Shown piece by piece: positions 1-9,018 of a DNA stretch of 64,000 nucleotides (positions are counted from its first letter, which is position 1; each line of letters starts with the position of its first letter). The translations under genes were made by a program, and so were the position numbers. The DNA lies in contig JACRLX010000022.1 of the NCBI GenBank assembly GCA_016235165.1, forward strand, positions 124,001 through 188,000. The letters are read 5' to 3'. The stretch is from Rhodocyclales bacterium (GTDB taxonomy: Bacteria > Pseudomonadota > Gammaproteobacteria > Burkholderiales > Rhodocyclaceae). The notes beneath the pieces are model-generated. The model did no database searches. It was not told where the DNA came from and worked only from the letters and a program-made list of their open reading frames with translations.

Positions 1-1005
1 GCCGGTCTGAGCCACCTCGTCGGCGCCGACCCATCGCAGACCCGGTTCCCTGGCCACGGCAAGCGGTTCGACGAGCAGCAGCAAGGGGGTGATGCGCAGG
101 CGGAAATGACTGAAGGCGTGGTCAAAAGTCGGCGCTGGGGATACGGCGACCACCCGGCAAGCGAAGTGTTGCGCCGCCCAGCTTGCCGCATCGGCCGTTG
201 CCGGCAGTTCCGGCAGCGACAGCAGGCCGCCCCAGATGCCGCTCGGAGGCCGGGTTTCCAGCAGGACGCGGTCGCCGTCAAGCAGCACCAGCAGCGTCGC
301 CTCGCGGCGCGGAACCGCCGTGCGTGGTTTCGGGCTCGGCAACTCGGTGGTGCGCCCGCTCTTCAGCGCGACACAGATGTCATTGAGTGGACAGGCATCG
401 CAGCGCGGCTTGCCGCGCGTGCAAACCATGGCGCCGAGGTCCATCTGCGCCTGGTTGTAGGCGCCGCCGTTGCGCGCCGGCATCAGTTCGGCGGCCAGCG
501 CCCATAGCTGCCTTTCCACTGCACCGACACCCGGAAAGCCCTCGATGCCGAAGGCGCGGCACAGCACGCGCTTGACGTTGCCATCGAGGATCGGCGCCTG
601 CGCGCCGAAGCAGAAGGTGGCGATCGAATTGGCGGTGGAACGGCCGATGCCGGGCAGGCGGGCAATGACATCCGGGTCGCGGGGAAACTCGCCGCCGTGC
701 GCACCCATCACGGCTTGCGCGCAGGCGTGCAGGTTGCGCGCGCGGGCGTAGTAGCCCAGCCCGCTCCACAAGGCCATGACCTCGGCCACGGGTGCCGCGG
801 CAAGCAAGTCAAGATTGGGCAAGCGCCGCAGGAAGCGCTCGTAGTAAGGCAGCACCGTCGCCACCTGGGTCTGCTGCAGCATGATCTCCGACAGCCAGAC
901 GCGGTAGGGGTCGCGCGTGTTCTGCCACGGCAGGTCGTGGCGACCGTGGTGTTTGTGCCAGTTGACCAGGCGCGCGGCGAAGTCCTGGCCTTCGGGGAGC
1001 CTCAC
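1..1005 (-). CDS. mutY: A/G-specific adenine glycosylase MutY, 3' end outside window
   Basis: Base-excision repair enzyme that removes adenine mispaired with 8-oxoguanine or guanine. Only the first 335 codons are present; the C terminus runs off the left edge. In order I see Glu40 in the SEIMLQQTQ helix, the helix-hairpin-helix LPGIGRSTA, the catalytic Asp141 in ILDGNVKR, and a 4Fe-4S loop with Cys195, 202, 205 and 211 (C-x6-C-x2-C-x5-C). A NUDIX-like domain ([11 protein letters not shown]) follows. The start is a GTG overlapping the purT stop as GTGA, so translation is probably coupled to purT. A copy of the dispersed 23-bp repeat encodes AVSPAPTF in the C-terminal domain. Confidence 0.95.
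   Translation of the reverse strand, partial: MRLPEGQDFAARLVNWHKHHGRHDLPWQNTRDPYRVWLSEIMLQQTQVATVLPYYERFLRRLPNLDLLAAAPVAEVMALWSGLGYYARARNLHACAQAVMGAHGGEFPRDPDVIARLPGIGRSTANSIATFCFGAQAPILDGNVKRVLCRAFGIEGFPGVGAVERQLWALAAELMPARNGGAYNQAQMDLGAMVCTRGKPRCDACPLNDICVALKSGRTTELPSPKPRTAVPRREATLLVLLDGDRVLLETRPPSGIWGGLLSLPELPATADAASWAAQHFACRVVAVSPAPTFDHAFSHFRLRITPLLLLVEPLAVAREPGLRWVGADEVAQTG
127..149 (+). repeat. Dispersed 23-bp repeat, copy 1 (N4 = GGAT)
   Basis: Matches the core AGTCGGCGCTGG-N4-ACGGCGA exactly. It lies inside mutY, antisense to the gene, and is read as AVSPAPTF. Confidence 0.85.
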
Positions 1006-2264
1006 CCCCTGACCGGCCTTACCCGGCTTGCCGCGAGCTTGGCACGGCGGCGCGCCTCGTCGGTGGTGTCGGCATTCGCCACCGCCACACCCATGCGGCG
1101 CTTGAGGAAACTCTCCGGCTTGCCGAACAGGCGCAGGTCGGATTCCGGCACCTGCAGGGCTTCGGCGACGCCCTCGAAGGCGATGCCCTTCTCATCCAGG
1201 CCGCCATACACCACCGCCGAGGCGCCGGGGCGACGCAGCGTGGTATCGACCGGCAGGCCCAGGATCGCCCTTGCATGCAACTCGAATTCGGAGAGGCGCT
1301 GCGTAGCCAGCGTCACCAGGCCGGTGTCATGCGGGCGCGGGCTGACCTCGGAGAACCAGACCTGGTCGCCCTTGACGAACAGCTCGACGCCGAAGATGCC
1401 GCGCCCGCCCAGGTTGGAGGTCACGGCACGGGCGATGTCGCGCGACTTTTGCAATGCGGTCGGCGTCATCGCCATCGGTTGCCAGCTCTCGACGTAGTCG
1501 CCATTCACTTGCACATGGCCGATCGGGTCGCAGAAGAAGGTCTCGACTTCGCCCGATGCGCGAGCTGTTGGATTGGCGCCGCTGGCCCCGAGTGCACGCA
1601 CCGTGAGCTGGGTGATTTCGTAGTCGAAATCGATGAAGCCCTCGACGATGACGCGCCCGGCGCCGACGCGGCCGGCGGCCTGCGAGTAGTCCCAGGCCTG
1701 TTGCACGCCGGCCGCGGACTTCACCAGCGACTGGCCCTTGCCGGACGAGGACATCACCGGCTTGATCACGCAGGGGTAGCCGATGCCCGGTTTGTCAGAC
1801 CCGTCGATCGCCGCCCGCAGCTCGGCCAGCGTGTCGGCGAACTGGTAGGGCGAGGTGGCCAGCCCGAGTTCCTCGGCGGCCAGGCGGCGGATGCCTTCGC
1901 GGTTCATGGTCAGCTGCGCGGCGCGTGCGGTGGGGATGATCTCGGGGCGGTGGCCGCCGGCGCCGTCGCGCTCGATCTCGACCAGCGTGGCGGTGGCGAT
2001 GGCCTCGATTTCTGGCACCACCAGCGCCGGCTTCTCGCGCGCGATCAGTTCGCGCAGGGCCTCGCCGTCGGTCATCGAAATCACGTGGCTGCGATGCGCC
2101 ACTTGCATGCCGGGGGCATCGGGGTAGCGGTCGACGCCGATCACTTCGCAGCCCAGGCGTTGCAATGCGATAATGACCTCCTTGCCCAATTCGCCGCAGC
2201 CAAGCAGCATGACCCGTGTGGCGGAAGGGGAAAGCGGGGTGCCGATACGTTTGGCGATGCTCAT
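1002..2264 (-). CDS. purT: Formate-dependent phosphoribosylglycinamide formyltransferase PurT
   Basis: ATP-grasp enzyme of purine synthesis that makes formyl-GAR from GAR, formate and ATP. The N terminus has the Rossmann-like [13 protein letters not shown] and the PurT-typical [17 protein letters not shown], followed by ATP-grasp strands ([17 protein letters not shown]) and [25 protein letters not shown] written in part here. It is 420 aa against about 392 for the E. coli protein. Part of the excess is a roughly 13-residue insertion ([13 protein letters not shown]) before [16 protein letters not shown] ribosome site precedes the ATG. mutY overlaps its stop, and the flavin reductase gene diverges 60 bases upstream. 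Confidence 0.95.
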   Translation of the reverse strand: MSIAKRIGTPLSPSATRVMLLGCGELGKEVIIALQRLGCEVIGVDRYPDAPGMQVAHRSHVISMTDGEALRELIAREKPALVVPEIEAIATATLVEIERDGAGGHRPEIIPTARAAQLTMNREGIRRLAAEELGLATSPYQFADTLAELRAAIDGSDKPGIGYPCVIKPVMSSSGKGQSLVKSAAGVQQAWDYSQAAGRVGAGRVIVEGFIDFDYEITQLTVRALGASGANPTARASGEVETFFCDPIGHVQVNGDYVESWQPMAMTPTALQKSRDIARAVTSNLGGRGIFGVELFVKGDQVWFSEVSPRPHDTGLVTLATQRLSEFELHARAILGLPVDTTLRRPGASAVVYGGLDEKGIAFEGVAEALQVPESDLRLFGKPESFLKRRMGVAVANADTTDEARRRAKLAASRVRPVRG

Positions 2265-2324
2265 CAGGTGCTCCCGAAAACTAGAAAGTCGCCGGATTTT
2301 AGAGCCAGCAGGCGTTCAACCCCA

Positions 2325-2825
2325 ATGAACCAGCCCTATCCGATTCAGCTCGACCCCCGTTCCCTGCGCGATGCGCTGGGCGAGTTCGCCACCGGAGTTG
2401 CCGTGGTCACCGCGCGCGGTGCCGATGGCGCGCCGGTCGGCGTCACCATCAATTCCTTCGCTTCAGTGTCGCTGGAGCCGCCGCTGGTGCTGTGGAGCCT
2501 TGGCCTGTCCTCGCCGTCGCGAGCGGTTTTCGAGGCTTGCAGCCACTATGCGGTGAACATCCTGGCCGCCGACCAGGTGGAACTTTCGCAACGCTTTTCG
2601 CAGCCGATCGAGGACCGCTTTGCCGGCCTGGCCCTGAAAGTCGGCGCCGGCGACACGCCGCTATTGGACGGTTGCAGCGCCTGGTTCGAATGCCGCAATG
2701 AAATCCGCTATCCCGGCGGCGACCACGTGATCCTGGTCGGCTACGTCGAGAACTTCCGGCGCGAAACCAAACCGCCGCTGGTGTTCCACGGCGGCCGTTA
2801 TCGCGAACTAGCCTGGCTGGAATAA
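2325..2825 (+). CDS. Flavin reductase domain protein (FMN-binding split barrel)
   Basis: A 166-residue protein of the flavin reductase-like split-barrel family, which use NAD(P)H to reduce FMN or FAD for a partner monooxygenase. Family signatures are RDALGEFATGVAVVTA near the N terminus, GVTINSFASVSLEPPLVL in the flavin-binding core, and HGGRYREL at the C terminus. No partner oxygenase is adjacent, so the substrate is unknown. The ATG was chosen because the homologous N terminus begins there; the frame stays open far upstream but only antisense to purT. The segment KVGAGDTPLL lies over a degenerate match to the dispersed repeat. Confidence 0.85.
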   Translation: MNQPYPIQLDPRSLRDALGEFATGVAVVTARGADGAPVGVTINSFASVSLEPPLVLWSLGLSSPSRAVFEACSHYAVNILAADQVELSQRFSQPIEDRFAGLALKVGAGDTPLLDGCSAWFECRNEIRYPGGDHVILVGYVENFRRETKPPLVFHGGRYRELAWLE

Positions 2826-2850
2826 AAAAAGCCCCGCTCATTGGCGGGGC
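2824..2850 (-). terminator. Intrinsic terminator between convergent genes
   Basis: Stem GCCCCGC/GCGGGGC with loop TCATTG. On the minus strand it is followed by seven T, which suits the small gene ending at 2896. On the plus strand only TT follows, so termination of the flavin reductase transcript would be weaker. Confidence 0.8.
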
Positions 2851-2895
2851 TTAGCGGCCTCGAGGAGGAGGAGGCCGAGGAGGAGACGGTTCAGC

Positions 2896-3177
2896 TCAGG
2901 AACGGTGGGCTTGCGGGTTCCAGCTGAAGAGGGCGCGCAGCAGCTCGTTGGCGCGGGCCGCAAGGCCGGGGCCGGTTGCCGGGCGACGCCGGGAGTCATC
3001 CTGGGGATTCCAGGAGAACAGCGGTTGCAAGGCGTTGCCGGCATCGGCGGCGGACCTGCCCAGCAGGCGGAAATACAGGCCAAGGCGCTTGGCCATCAGC
3101 CCCTGGATGCGCCGCATTTCGGCGGCGCGCATTTCCCTGGCTTCCCTGATGATATCGGTGGTGTCGAGGCGGGACAT
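2896..3177 (-). CDS. Small unknown protein with duplicated LFSWNPQ motif
   Basis: A 93-residue protein I do not recognise. It starts MSRLDTTDIIREAREMRAAE and is predicted mostly helical and basic. It carries an LFSWNPQ heptapeptide twice, at about residues 53-59 and 83-89, the second almost at the C terminus. No signal peptide or membrane segment is visible. The start has AAGGAAAG six bases upstream; an in-frame ATG 27 bases further up (3204) is possible but lacks a better ribosome site. It has its own candidate promoter and terminator and is divergent from a LysR gene that may control it. Confidence 0.6.
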   Translation of the reverse strand: MSRLDTTDIIREAREMRAAEMRRIQGLMAKRLGLYFRLLGRSAADAGNALQPLFSWNPQDDSRRRPATGPGLAARANELLRALFSWNPQAHRS

Positions 3178-3218
3178 GATGCTTTCCTTTTTGGTGCGAT
3201 GCAAAATCGCATGGATGT

Positions 3219-3247
3219 AATGTAATTGCTGTTACGGAAAACAACAA
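3219..3247 (-). promoter_or_regulatory. Candidate sigma70 promoter of the small gene
   Basis: Reading the minus strand, TTGTTG (3247-3242) is separated by 17 bases from TACATT (3224-3219). The surrounding 3181-3295 gap is far more AT-rich than its flanks and would also hold the LysR operator. The expected transcript start is near 3212, 35 bases before the ATG. Confidence 0.4.
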
Positions 3248-3295
3248 TAAATACATTAGGAACAACATTGATGAAAAATATTCCATAATTACTCC

Positions 3296-4213
3296 ATGGA
3301 TAGGGCCGCCGAGATGACTGCATTCGTTCGCACCGTCGAAACCGGCGGGTTTTCTGCTGCGGCGCGTCAATTGGGTTTGACGCCGTCTGCGCTTTCCAAG
3401 CTGGTGACCCGGCTTGAAGACCGGCTCGGCGCCCGCCTGTTGCAGCGGACCACGCGGCGCCTGCAACTGACGGCCGAGGGTGAGGCCTTCTACGCCCGCG
3501 CCCTGCCCATCCTCAAGGCCATGGACGAAGCCGAGGCCGAGGTCACCGAGGCCGGCACCAGTCCGCGCGGCCTGCTGCGCCTGCATTGCGGCTCCACCTT
3601 CGGCATGCACCAGCTGGCGCCGGCGATTCCCCGCTTCCAGGCCCGCCATGCCGCCGTCTCGCTCGACCTGACGATCAGCGACGAGCATCTCGACATGATG
3701 CAGGAGGGCGTCGACCTGGCGATCCGCATCGGCCCGCTTGACGAGTCCACGCTGGTGGCGCGGCGCATCTGCAACCTGGAGCGCGTGATCTGTGCCGCGC
3801 CGTCCTACCTCGAACGCCACGGCACGCCGCGCACGCCGGACGACCTGCAACGCCACAACTGCCTCTGGATCACCAGCCTGCCGGCCCTGCGCCGCTGGCC
3901 CTTCGATACCGACGAGGGCATACGCGTGGTACATGTCGATGGCAACGTGGTTACCAACAATGCCGAGACAGTGCTGCAACTCGCCGTCGCCGGGGTCGGC
4001 GTCACCCGCCTGTCCGACGTGGTGGTGGCCGAGGCGATCCGCGCCGGCGCGCTGGTTCCCATCCTCGCCGACTGGCACCACGTCGAGCCGGTGCCCCTGT
4101 TCGCCACCTACCCGAGCGGGCGCAACCTGTCGCCCAAGGTGCGTGCCATGGTCGATTTCCTGGTCGAGGAATTCGGCGGCGCGCCCTGGCGCAAGGCGCG
4201 TTCGGCAAGCTGA
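3296..4213 (+). CDS. LysR family transcriptional regulator
   Basis: A 305-residue LysR-type regulator. The N-terminal winged helix-turn-helix is clear (FVRTVETGGFSAAARQLGLT, then SALSKLVTRLEDRLGARLLQ). A periplasmic-binding-protein-like effector domain follows from about residue 90 (LLRLHCGSTFGMHQLAP). The sequence is closest to the CrgA/DmlR-like subgroup, judging by ISDEHLDMMQEGVDLAIRIG. It is divergent from the 93-residue gene across an AT-rich gap, the usual layout for a LysR gene and its target. The effector is unknown. Confidence 0.9.
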   Translation: MDRAAEMTAFVRTVETGGFSAAARQLGLTPSALSKLVTRLEDRLGARLLQRTTRRLQLTAEGEAFYARALPILKAMDEAEAEVTEAGTSPRGLLRLHCGSTFGMHQLAPAIPRFQARHAAVSLDLTISDEHLDMMQEGVDLAIRIGPLDESTLVARRICNLERVICAAPSYLERHGTPRTPDDLQRHNCLWITSLPALRRWPFDTDEGIRVVHVDGNVVTNNAETVLQLAVAGVGVTRLSDVVVAEAIRAGALVPILADWHHVEPVPLFATYPSGRNLSPKVRAMVDFLVEEFGGAPWRKARSAS

Positions 4214-4237
4214 ATCAATACATCGGAGAACGCGGCC

Positions 4238-5428
4238 ATGGCTACCCTGATCCTCCATCCCGGCAAGGAAAAGTCGCTCCTGCGCCGCCATCCCTGGATT
4301 TTCTCCGGCGCAGTCGATCGGCTCGAAGGCCGGGCGCGGCCGGGCGACACGGTCGACGTGGTCTCCGCCGTGGGCCGCCCGCTGGCGCGCGCGGCCTGGA
4401 GCCCGGCGTCGCAGATCCGCGCCCGGATCTGGAGCTTCGACGCCGAGGAGACCATCGACCACGCCTTCTTCAAGCGCCGCGTCGCCGCCGCCGTGGCACG
4501 GCGCCAGGCCCTGCCCGAGCTGGCCGGGCAGCAGGGCCTGCGCCTGATCCATGCCGAGTCCGACGGCCTGCCCGGCGTGATCGCCGATCGCTACGGCGAC
4601 ACCGTGGTGCTGCAACTGACCACGGCCGGCGCTGACAAGCGCCGTGCCGCCATCGCCGACTCCTTGATCAAGGCCACTGGCTGCGCACGGATTTACGAGC
4701 GCTCGGATGTCGAGGTGCGCAGCCTCGAAGGACTCGAACCCGTGACCGGCTGGCTGCATGGCGAGGCTGACGCCGAGGATCTGGTGATCGAGGAAAACGG
4801 CGTGTGCATGGAAGTCGATATCGTCGGCGGCCACAAGACCGGCTTCTACCTCGACCAGCGCGACAACCGTCGCCGCGTTGCCGAACTGGCCAGCGGGCGT
4901 CGCGTACTCAACTGCTTTTGCTACACCGCGGGCTTCTCGCTGCAGGCCTTGGCCGGCGGCGCGCGCGAAGTCGTCTCCCTCGACAGCTCCGGCCCGGCGC
5001 TGGCGACCGCGCAGCGCAACCTGGCGCTCAATCCGCAACTCGATGCGCGGCGCGCGATCTGGCTCGAAGCCGATGTGTTCGGCGAGCTGCGCAATCTGCG
5101 CGCCGCCGGCGAGCGCTATGAGCTGATCATCCTCGACCCGCCGAAATTCGCCAACACCGCCGCGCATGCCGAACGCGCCGCGCGCGCCTACAAGGACATC
5201 AACCTGCTCGGCCTGCAACTGCTGGCGCCGGGAGGCCTGCTGATGACTTACTCCTGTTCCGGCGGCATCGGCGCCGAGCTGTTCCAGAAGATCGTCGCCG
5301 GTGCCGCGCTCGATGCCGGGCGTACGGCGCGCATCGTTCAGCACCTGCACTGCGCCGCCGACCATCCGGTGGACCTGGCCTTCCCCGAGGGCGAATACCT
5401 CAAGGGGCTGCTGCTGCAGGTGGATTGA
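4238..5428 (+). CDS. rlmI: 23S rRNA m5C methyltransferase RlmI
   Basis: Class I SAM-dependent methyltransferase, 396 aa, the usual length for RlmI (YccW), which methylates C1962 of 23S rRNA. A PUA domain occupies about residues 3-70 (RHPWIFSGAVDRLEG). The catalytic domain has GFYLDQRDNR, the SAM-binding NCFCYTAGFSLQALAGGA near residue 224, LDPPKFA near residue 300, and YSCSGGIG. A CGGAGAAC ribosome site precedes the ATG. The gene lies 24 bases after the LysR gene and is the last housekeeping gene before the defence-type island. Confidence 0.93.
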   Translation: MATLILHPGKEKSLLRRHPWIFSGAVDRLEGRARPGDTVDVVSAVGRPLARAAWSPASQIRARIWSFDAEETIDHAFFKRRVAAAVARRQALPELAGQQGLRLIHAESDGLPGVIADRYGDTVVLQLTTAGADKRRAAIADSLIKATGCARIYERSDVEVRSLEGLEPVTGWLHGEADAEDLVIEENGVCMEVDIVGGHKTGFYLDQRDNRRRVAELASGRRVLNCFCYTAGFSLQALAGGAREVVSLDSSGPALATAQRNLALNPQLDARRAIWLEADVFGELRNLRAAGERYELIILDPPKFANTAAHAERAARAYKDINLLGLQLLAPGGLLMTYSCSGGIGAELFQKIVAGAALDAGRTARIVQHLHCAADHPVDLAFPEGEYLKGLLLQVD

Positions 5429-5489
5429 CTTCAACACATTCTGTTATCGTTCCACGCCCAATCAGCGCCCATTCTGTCAACTGAACCAC

Positions 5490-6077
5490 ATGCCCGCCAC
5501 GAAAAAGCCACCCGCCGTCAAAGCAACAAATGTCTTCGTGCTCCGTATCGATCTCGCTCATCTCAAGCCAGCAATCTGGCGGCGGATCGAAGTGCCGAGC
5601 GACATTGGCCTGTCTAAGCTGCACAACGTAATCCAGATGGCCTTCGACTGGACGGACAGCCATCTTCATGGCTTCAACATCGGCAACGCCATCTACGGCC
5701 CGGGCGACCCCGATCCCTTCGGATTCGGCATGAAGGAACTCGACGAGCGAAAACACAAGCTGTCTTCAGTGGCGAAGGCCGGCGACCGCTTCACTTACAC
5801 CTACGACTTCGGCGACGACTGGATCCACGCGATCAAGGTCGAGAAAGTCACCCAAGTCGAGCCTGGCGTGCATTACCCGCGCTGCACGGCCGGCAAGAAC
5901 GCCGCGCCGCCCGATGATTGCGGCGGTCCATGGGGCTATGCCGAATTGCTGCGAGCCCTGGCCGACCCGTCCCATCCGGACCGCGAGGAATTGCTCGAAT
6001 GGCTGGACGAGGATTTCGATCCCAAGGCATTCGACATCGACGACCTGAACGCTGGATTCAGGATGCTAAAGGTATAG
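5490..6077 (+). CDS. Plasmid pRiA4b ORF-3 family protein
   Basis: A 195-residue protein of the pRiA4b ORF-3 family (PF07929), recognised from LKPAIWRRIEVPSDIGLSKL, HNVIQMAFDWTDSHLHGF, FTYTYDFGDDWIH and CGGPWGYAELL. The biochemical role of this family is not established; members are common beside mobile and defence genes. It ends 7 bases before the SNF2 helicase start, so it is probably the first gene of that transcript. The 61-base gap from rlmI shows no convincing ribosome site. An ATG-initiated N terminus was chosen because it begins just before the conserved core. Confidence 0.85.
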   Translation: MPATKKPPAVKATNVFVLRIDLAHLKPAIWRRIEVPSDIGLSKLHNVIQMAFDWTDSHLHGFNIGNAIYGPGDPDPFGFGMKELDERKHKLSSVAKAGDRFTYTYDFGDDWIHAIKVEKVTQVEPGVHYPRCTAGKNAAPPDDCGGPWGYAELLRALADPSHPDREELLEWLDEDFDPKAFDIDDLNAGFRMLKV

Positions 6078-6084
6078 CCGCGGA

Positions 6085-8829
6085 ATGCGCATCCTCCTTC
6101 GCGGCCAGCCTTGGGATGTACGCGAACAAGTCACCCTCGGCGATCGGTCCTTGTTCCGACTGCAATGCCCGGACTCTGGCGAGATCGTCGAGGCACTCTG
6201 TCCGCCGGACGAGTTCGAGCGGCTGACCGATCCCGCGCCGGCGCTCGATCGGCGTTCGCTGACACCCCTGGCCGTTTGGCGCTTGCACCACGAGGCCTTG
6301 CGTTTCCAGTGCTTGCCGGATGCCCGCTACGCCGCGTTTCATGCCGGGCGCATCTCTCCCGAGCCCTACCAGTTCGCGCCGCTGGCACGCCTGTTGGCGG
6401 GGTCGCGCCGCAGCCTGCTGATCGCCGACGATGTCGGCCTCGGCAAGACGGTGGAAGCCGGCATCTGCCTGCTGGAACTGATCGCCCGCGGCGTCGGTCG
6501 GCGCATCCTGCTGGTGGTGCCTCCCGGCCTGATCCCGCAATGGCAGGATGAAATGCGCGAGAAGTTCGGCCTGGTTTTTCAGCCGATCGAAAACGCCGCC
6601 TCGCTGGATCGCGCGCAAACCCTGCTGTCCGAAGGTTTGCAGCCATGGGCCTATTTCGACCGCGTGATCACTTCCGTCGAATACCTCAAGCGGCGCGATG
6701 TCCATGCGGCGGCGCTTGCCCATCCCTGGGATGTCGTGGTGGTGGATGAAGCCCACTACCTGGCCGAGTCGGGAACGCCGGCCTACCCCTATGCCACGGC
6801 GCGCACCCGTCTCGGGCCGAAGTTGCGCGAGGCCACGCGTTCGCTGATCCTGCTAACTGCCACGCCGCACAACGGTTACCGGCACAGCTTCCGCTCGCTG
6901 CTTGAACTGGTTGAACCGACCCAGGCCTCGCTGCATGGCGAGGCGACCATGGTGCGCAAGCGGGTCGGCCGCGCCATGATCCGGCGTCTGAAACCGCAGA
7001 TCGTCAAGACCGGTCCCGAGGGCAGGCCGCAGCCGGCTTTCCCGGTGCGCCTGCCGGTTCGCCGCATCGAGGTCGGTAACCTGAACGAAACCGAACGGGA
7101 AATCTTCGCCCTGGTCAGCGACTACTGCGTACGAACCGTTCAGGCCGCGCAAGGGTCCGAGGAGGCCGACTTGGTCTCCTTCGCCATGCAGATTGTCAAG
7201 AAGCGCATGCTTTCCAGTCGCAGCGCTCTGCGCAACACCGTTGCCAATCGCCTCGAAGCGCTTGCCAGCCGGACCCACGAAGACCCGCCGGCCCGTGCCG
7301 AGGTCCGCGAACTGCAAGCCGATCTGCCGCTCATGGAAGCCGCGGCCGAGCGCACGGCGGCGCGCGTCCTGCGCGCGGCCGTCGCGCGCGATGCAAAGCG
7401 CCGCGATGCGGAAAGGAAGAAACTCAAGACGATTGCCAAGTTGCTCGATCAGATCGCGGGTCTGCCCGACCCGAAGATCGCTGCCTTGGTTGCCGATCTC
7501 GAACGCGACGTCTTGTCGCTCCCCGGCGAAAAGGCCATCGTATTCACCGAGTACCGGGACACCCTCGCGGCGCTGCGCGACACACTGGCCGCGCATCCGG
7601 TATTGCGCGATGGCTTCGTCGAATTGACGGGCGGCCTGTCGTCGACGCAGCGCAAGGCGCGCATTGCCCGCTTTCATCATCCGGAGTGCCGCATCCTGCT
7701 CGCCACGGATGCCGCGAGCGAGGGGCTCAATCTCCAGCAGCAATGTTGCCGGCTATACCACTTCGAACTGTCCTGGAATCCGAACCGCTTGGAGCAGCGC
7801 AACGGCCGCATCGACCGTCATGGGCAAACGCGAGCGCCGGACATCCGATACCTGTTCTACCCGGACTCGCCCGAGGACCGCGTGCTCGACCGCCTGGTGC
7901 AGCGCATCGCCCGCATGCACGACGACCGCGTCTCCACACCCGACATCCTCGGCATCCTGGAAGGCGCCCGAATCGATGACATCCTCGGCGCGATCGAGTC
8001 GGCGGCAAGCGGCGAGGCGGCCGCCGAGAACCTGATCCGGATCTTCGAGGCACGTGAGCAGGAATTCGCCTACCAGATCGCGCCCATCCTGCTGGCGGGC
8101 AACGACGGCCAGTCGAACCTGCCTTTCGCCCAAGCCGCTTCGGCCGATCCCATCGTCGAGGATGACCGCGACTTCGAGCGCGCCATGTGCGGGGCCCTGC
8201 ATGGCGGCTTGCGCGAGGCGCCGTTGCCCGGCTGCTACCGGATCGATGTGCCGCGCCACCTGCAGGGCGCCGGCGTCGAGGCGCGCTATGCCTGCGCCAC
8301 CTTTCGTCGCTCGGTGGCCGTGCAGTATCCGTCCAGCGAGGTTGAATTCGTCCACCGGCTGCATCCGCTGGCCCGCGCACTTGGCGAACTGGCCTTGCAC
8401 GAGCTGACCGTGGAGCCCGCGCGCAACCACCTCGGCTCGCGCATCGCCGCGCGACGCCATCCGCTGGCCGCCCGGCAGCCGTTTGCGGTGTTTACCTTTC
8501 TCGGCCACGACGAGACGCCGACCGGGCAGGTGTTCGGCATCGCCGTCGGCGCCACGGGCAATGTCCTCGACGATGCCGTCGCGCAGACGCTGCTGTGGGA
8601 CGATGCCGAGGCACCCGGCGAAGCGCCCTGGGCGGAAATCGAGCGCGGCTTTGCCGAGCGCTTCGCGCGGATGCAGCCCGTCGCGGCACTGGCCGCGCTC
8701 GAACATCTGCGCCAGCGGGTTGCCCGTCTGCGCCGGGAACGCGAGGGCATGGTGACGGTGCTGCGCGAGGAAGCCGCGCTCTACCGCGTCGATCGCCTCG
8801 CCGAAATCAAGGAAGACGAGACCGCCTAA
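6085..8829 (+). CDS. SNF2-family helicase, DISARM DrmD-like
   Basis: A 914-residue superfamily 2 helicase of the SNF2/RapA type. The N-terminal lobe has the Q-region YQFAPLARLL, Walker A DVGLGKT near residue 117, VVVDEAHYLAE near 220 and LLTATPHNG near 258. The C-terminal lobe has KAIVFTEYRDT near 483, ATDAASEGLNLQ near 541 and RIDRHGQTR near 576. Domain order and size match helicases found beside large adenine methylases in DISARM-like loci. The frame stops at TAA 8827-8829 but stays open for a further 62 codons up to the methylase start, suggesting loss or readthrough of a C-terminal tail. Confidence 0.85.
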   Translation: MRILLRGQPWDVREQVTLGDRSLFRLQCPDSGEIVEALCPPDEFERLTDPAPALDRRSLTPLAVWRLHHEALRFQCLPDARYAAFHAGRISPEPYQFAPLARLLAGSRRSLLIADDVGLGKTVEAGICLLELIARGVGRRILLVVPPGLIPQWQDEMREKFGLVFQPIENAASLDRAQTLLSEGLQPWAYFDRVITSVEYLKRRDVHAAALAHPWDVVVVDEAHYLAESGTPAYPYATARTRLGPKLREATRSLILLTATPHNGYRHSFRSLLELVEPTQASLHGEATMVRKRVGRAMIRRLKPQIVKTGPEGRPQPAFPVRLPVRRIEVGNLNETEREIFALVSDYCVRTVQAAQGSEEADLVSFAMQIVKKRMLSSRSALRNTVANRLEALASRTHEDPPARAEVRELQADLPLMEAAAERTAARVLRAAVARDAKRRDAERKKLKTIAKLLDQIAGLPDPKIAALVADLERDVLSLPGEKAIVFTEYRDTLAALRDTLAAHPVLRDGFVELTGGLSSTQRKARIARFHHPECRILLATDAASEGLNLQQQCCRLYHFELSWNPNRLEQRNGRIDRHGQTRAPDIRYLFYPDSPEDRVLDRLVQRIARMHDDRVSTPDILGILEGARIDDILGAIESAASGEAAAENLIRIFEAREQEFAYQIAPILLAGNDGQSNLPFAQAASADPIVEDDRDFERAMCGALHGGLREAPLPGCYRIDVPRHLQGAGVEARYACATFRRSVAVQYPSSEVEFVHRLHPLARALGELALHELTVEPARNHLGSRIAARRHPLAARQPFAVFTFLGHDETPTGQVFGIAVGATGNVLDDAVAQTLLWDDAEAPGEAPWAEIERGFAERFARMQPVAALAALEHLRQRVARLRREREGMVTVLREEAALYRVDRLAEIKEDETA

Positions 8830-9018
8830 CGCGCCGGCAATCGCGACCAGATGGAACTGTTTCGCGAGGCCGCCACCAATTGGGACGCACGGCGTGCGGC
8901 CGTCGAAACCCACTATCAGCGCCGGCTTGACGAGATCGTGCGCTATGCGGACGTGCAGGAACCGGCGGCGCCGCAAGCCCTCGGCGTGCTGCTCGTGCTG
9001 CCTCCGGAGGCGACATGA
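8830..9018 (+). other. In-frame continuation of the helicase frame past a TAA stop
   Basis: These 62 sense codons plus TGA are in the same frame as the helicase and read as helical, charged protein (RDQMELFREAATNWDARRAA, then VETHYQRRLDEIVRYADVQE). Either an ATG at 8851 makes a separate 55-residue protein, or the TAA is a nonsense mutation in a longer helicase. The TGA overlaps the methylase ATG as ATGA, the kind of junction expected at a genuine gene end. No ribosome site stands out before the 8851 ATG. Confidence 0.6.

Noticed and set aside
2639-2661. Possible copy of the dispersed repeat in the flavin reductase gene
   Set aside because: Three core mismatches; the peptide VGAGDTP may simply be normal family sequence.
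2996-5437. An 813-codon minus-strand frame
   Set aside because: Spans LysR and rlmI in antisense with no family signature.
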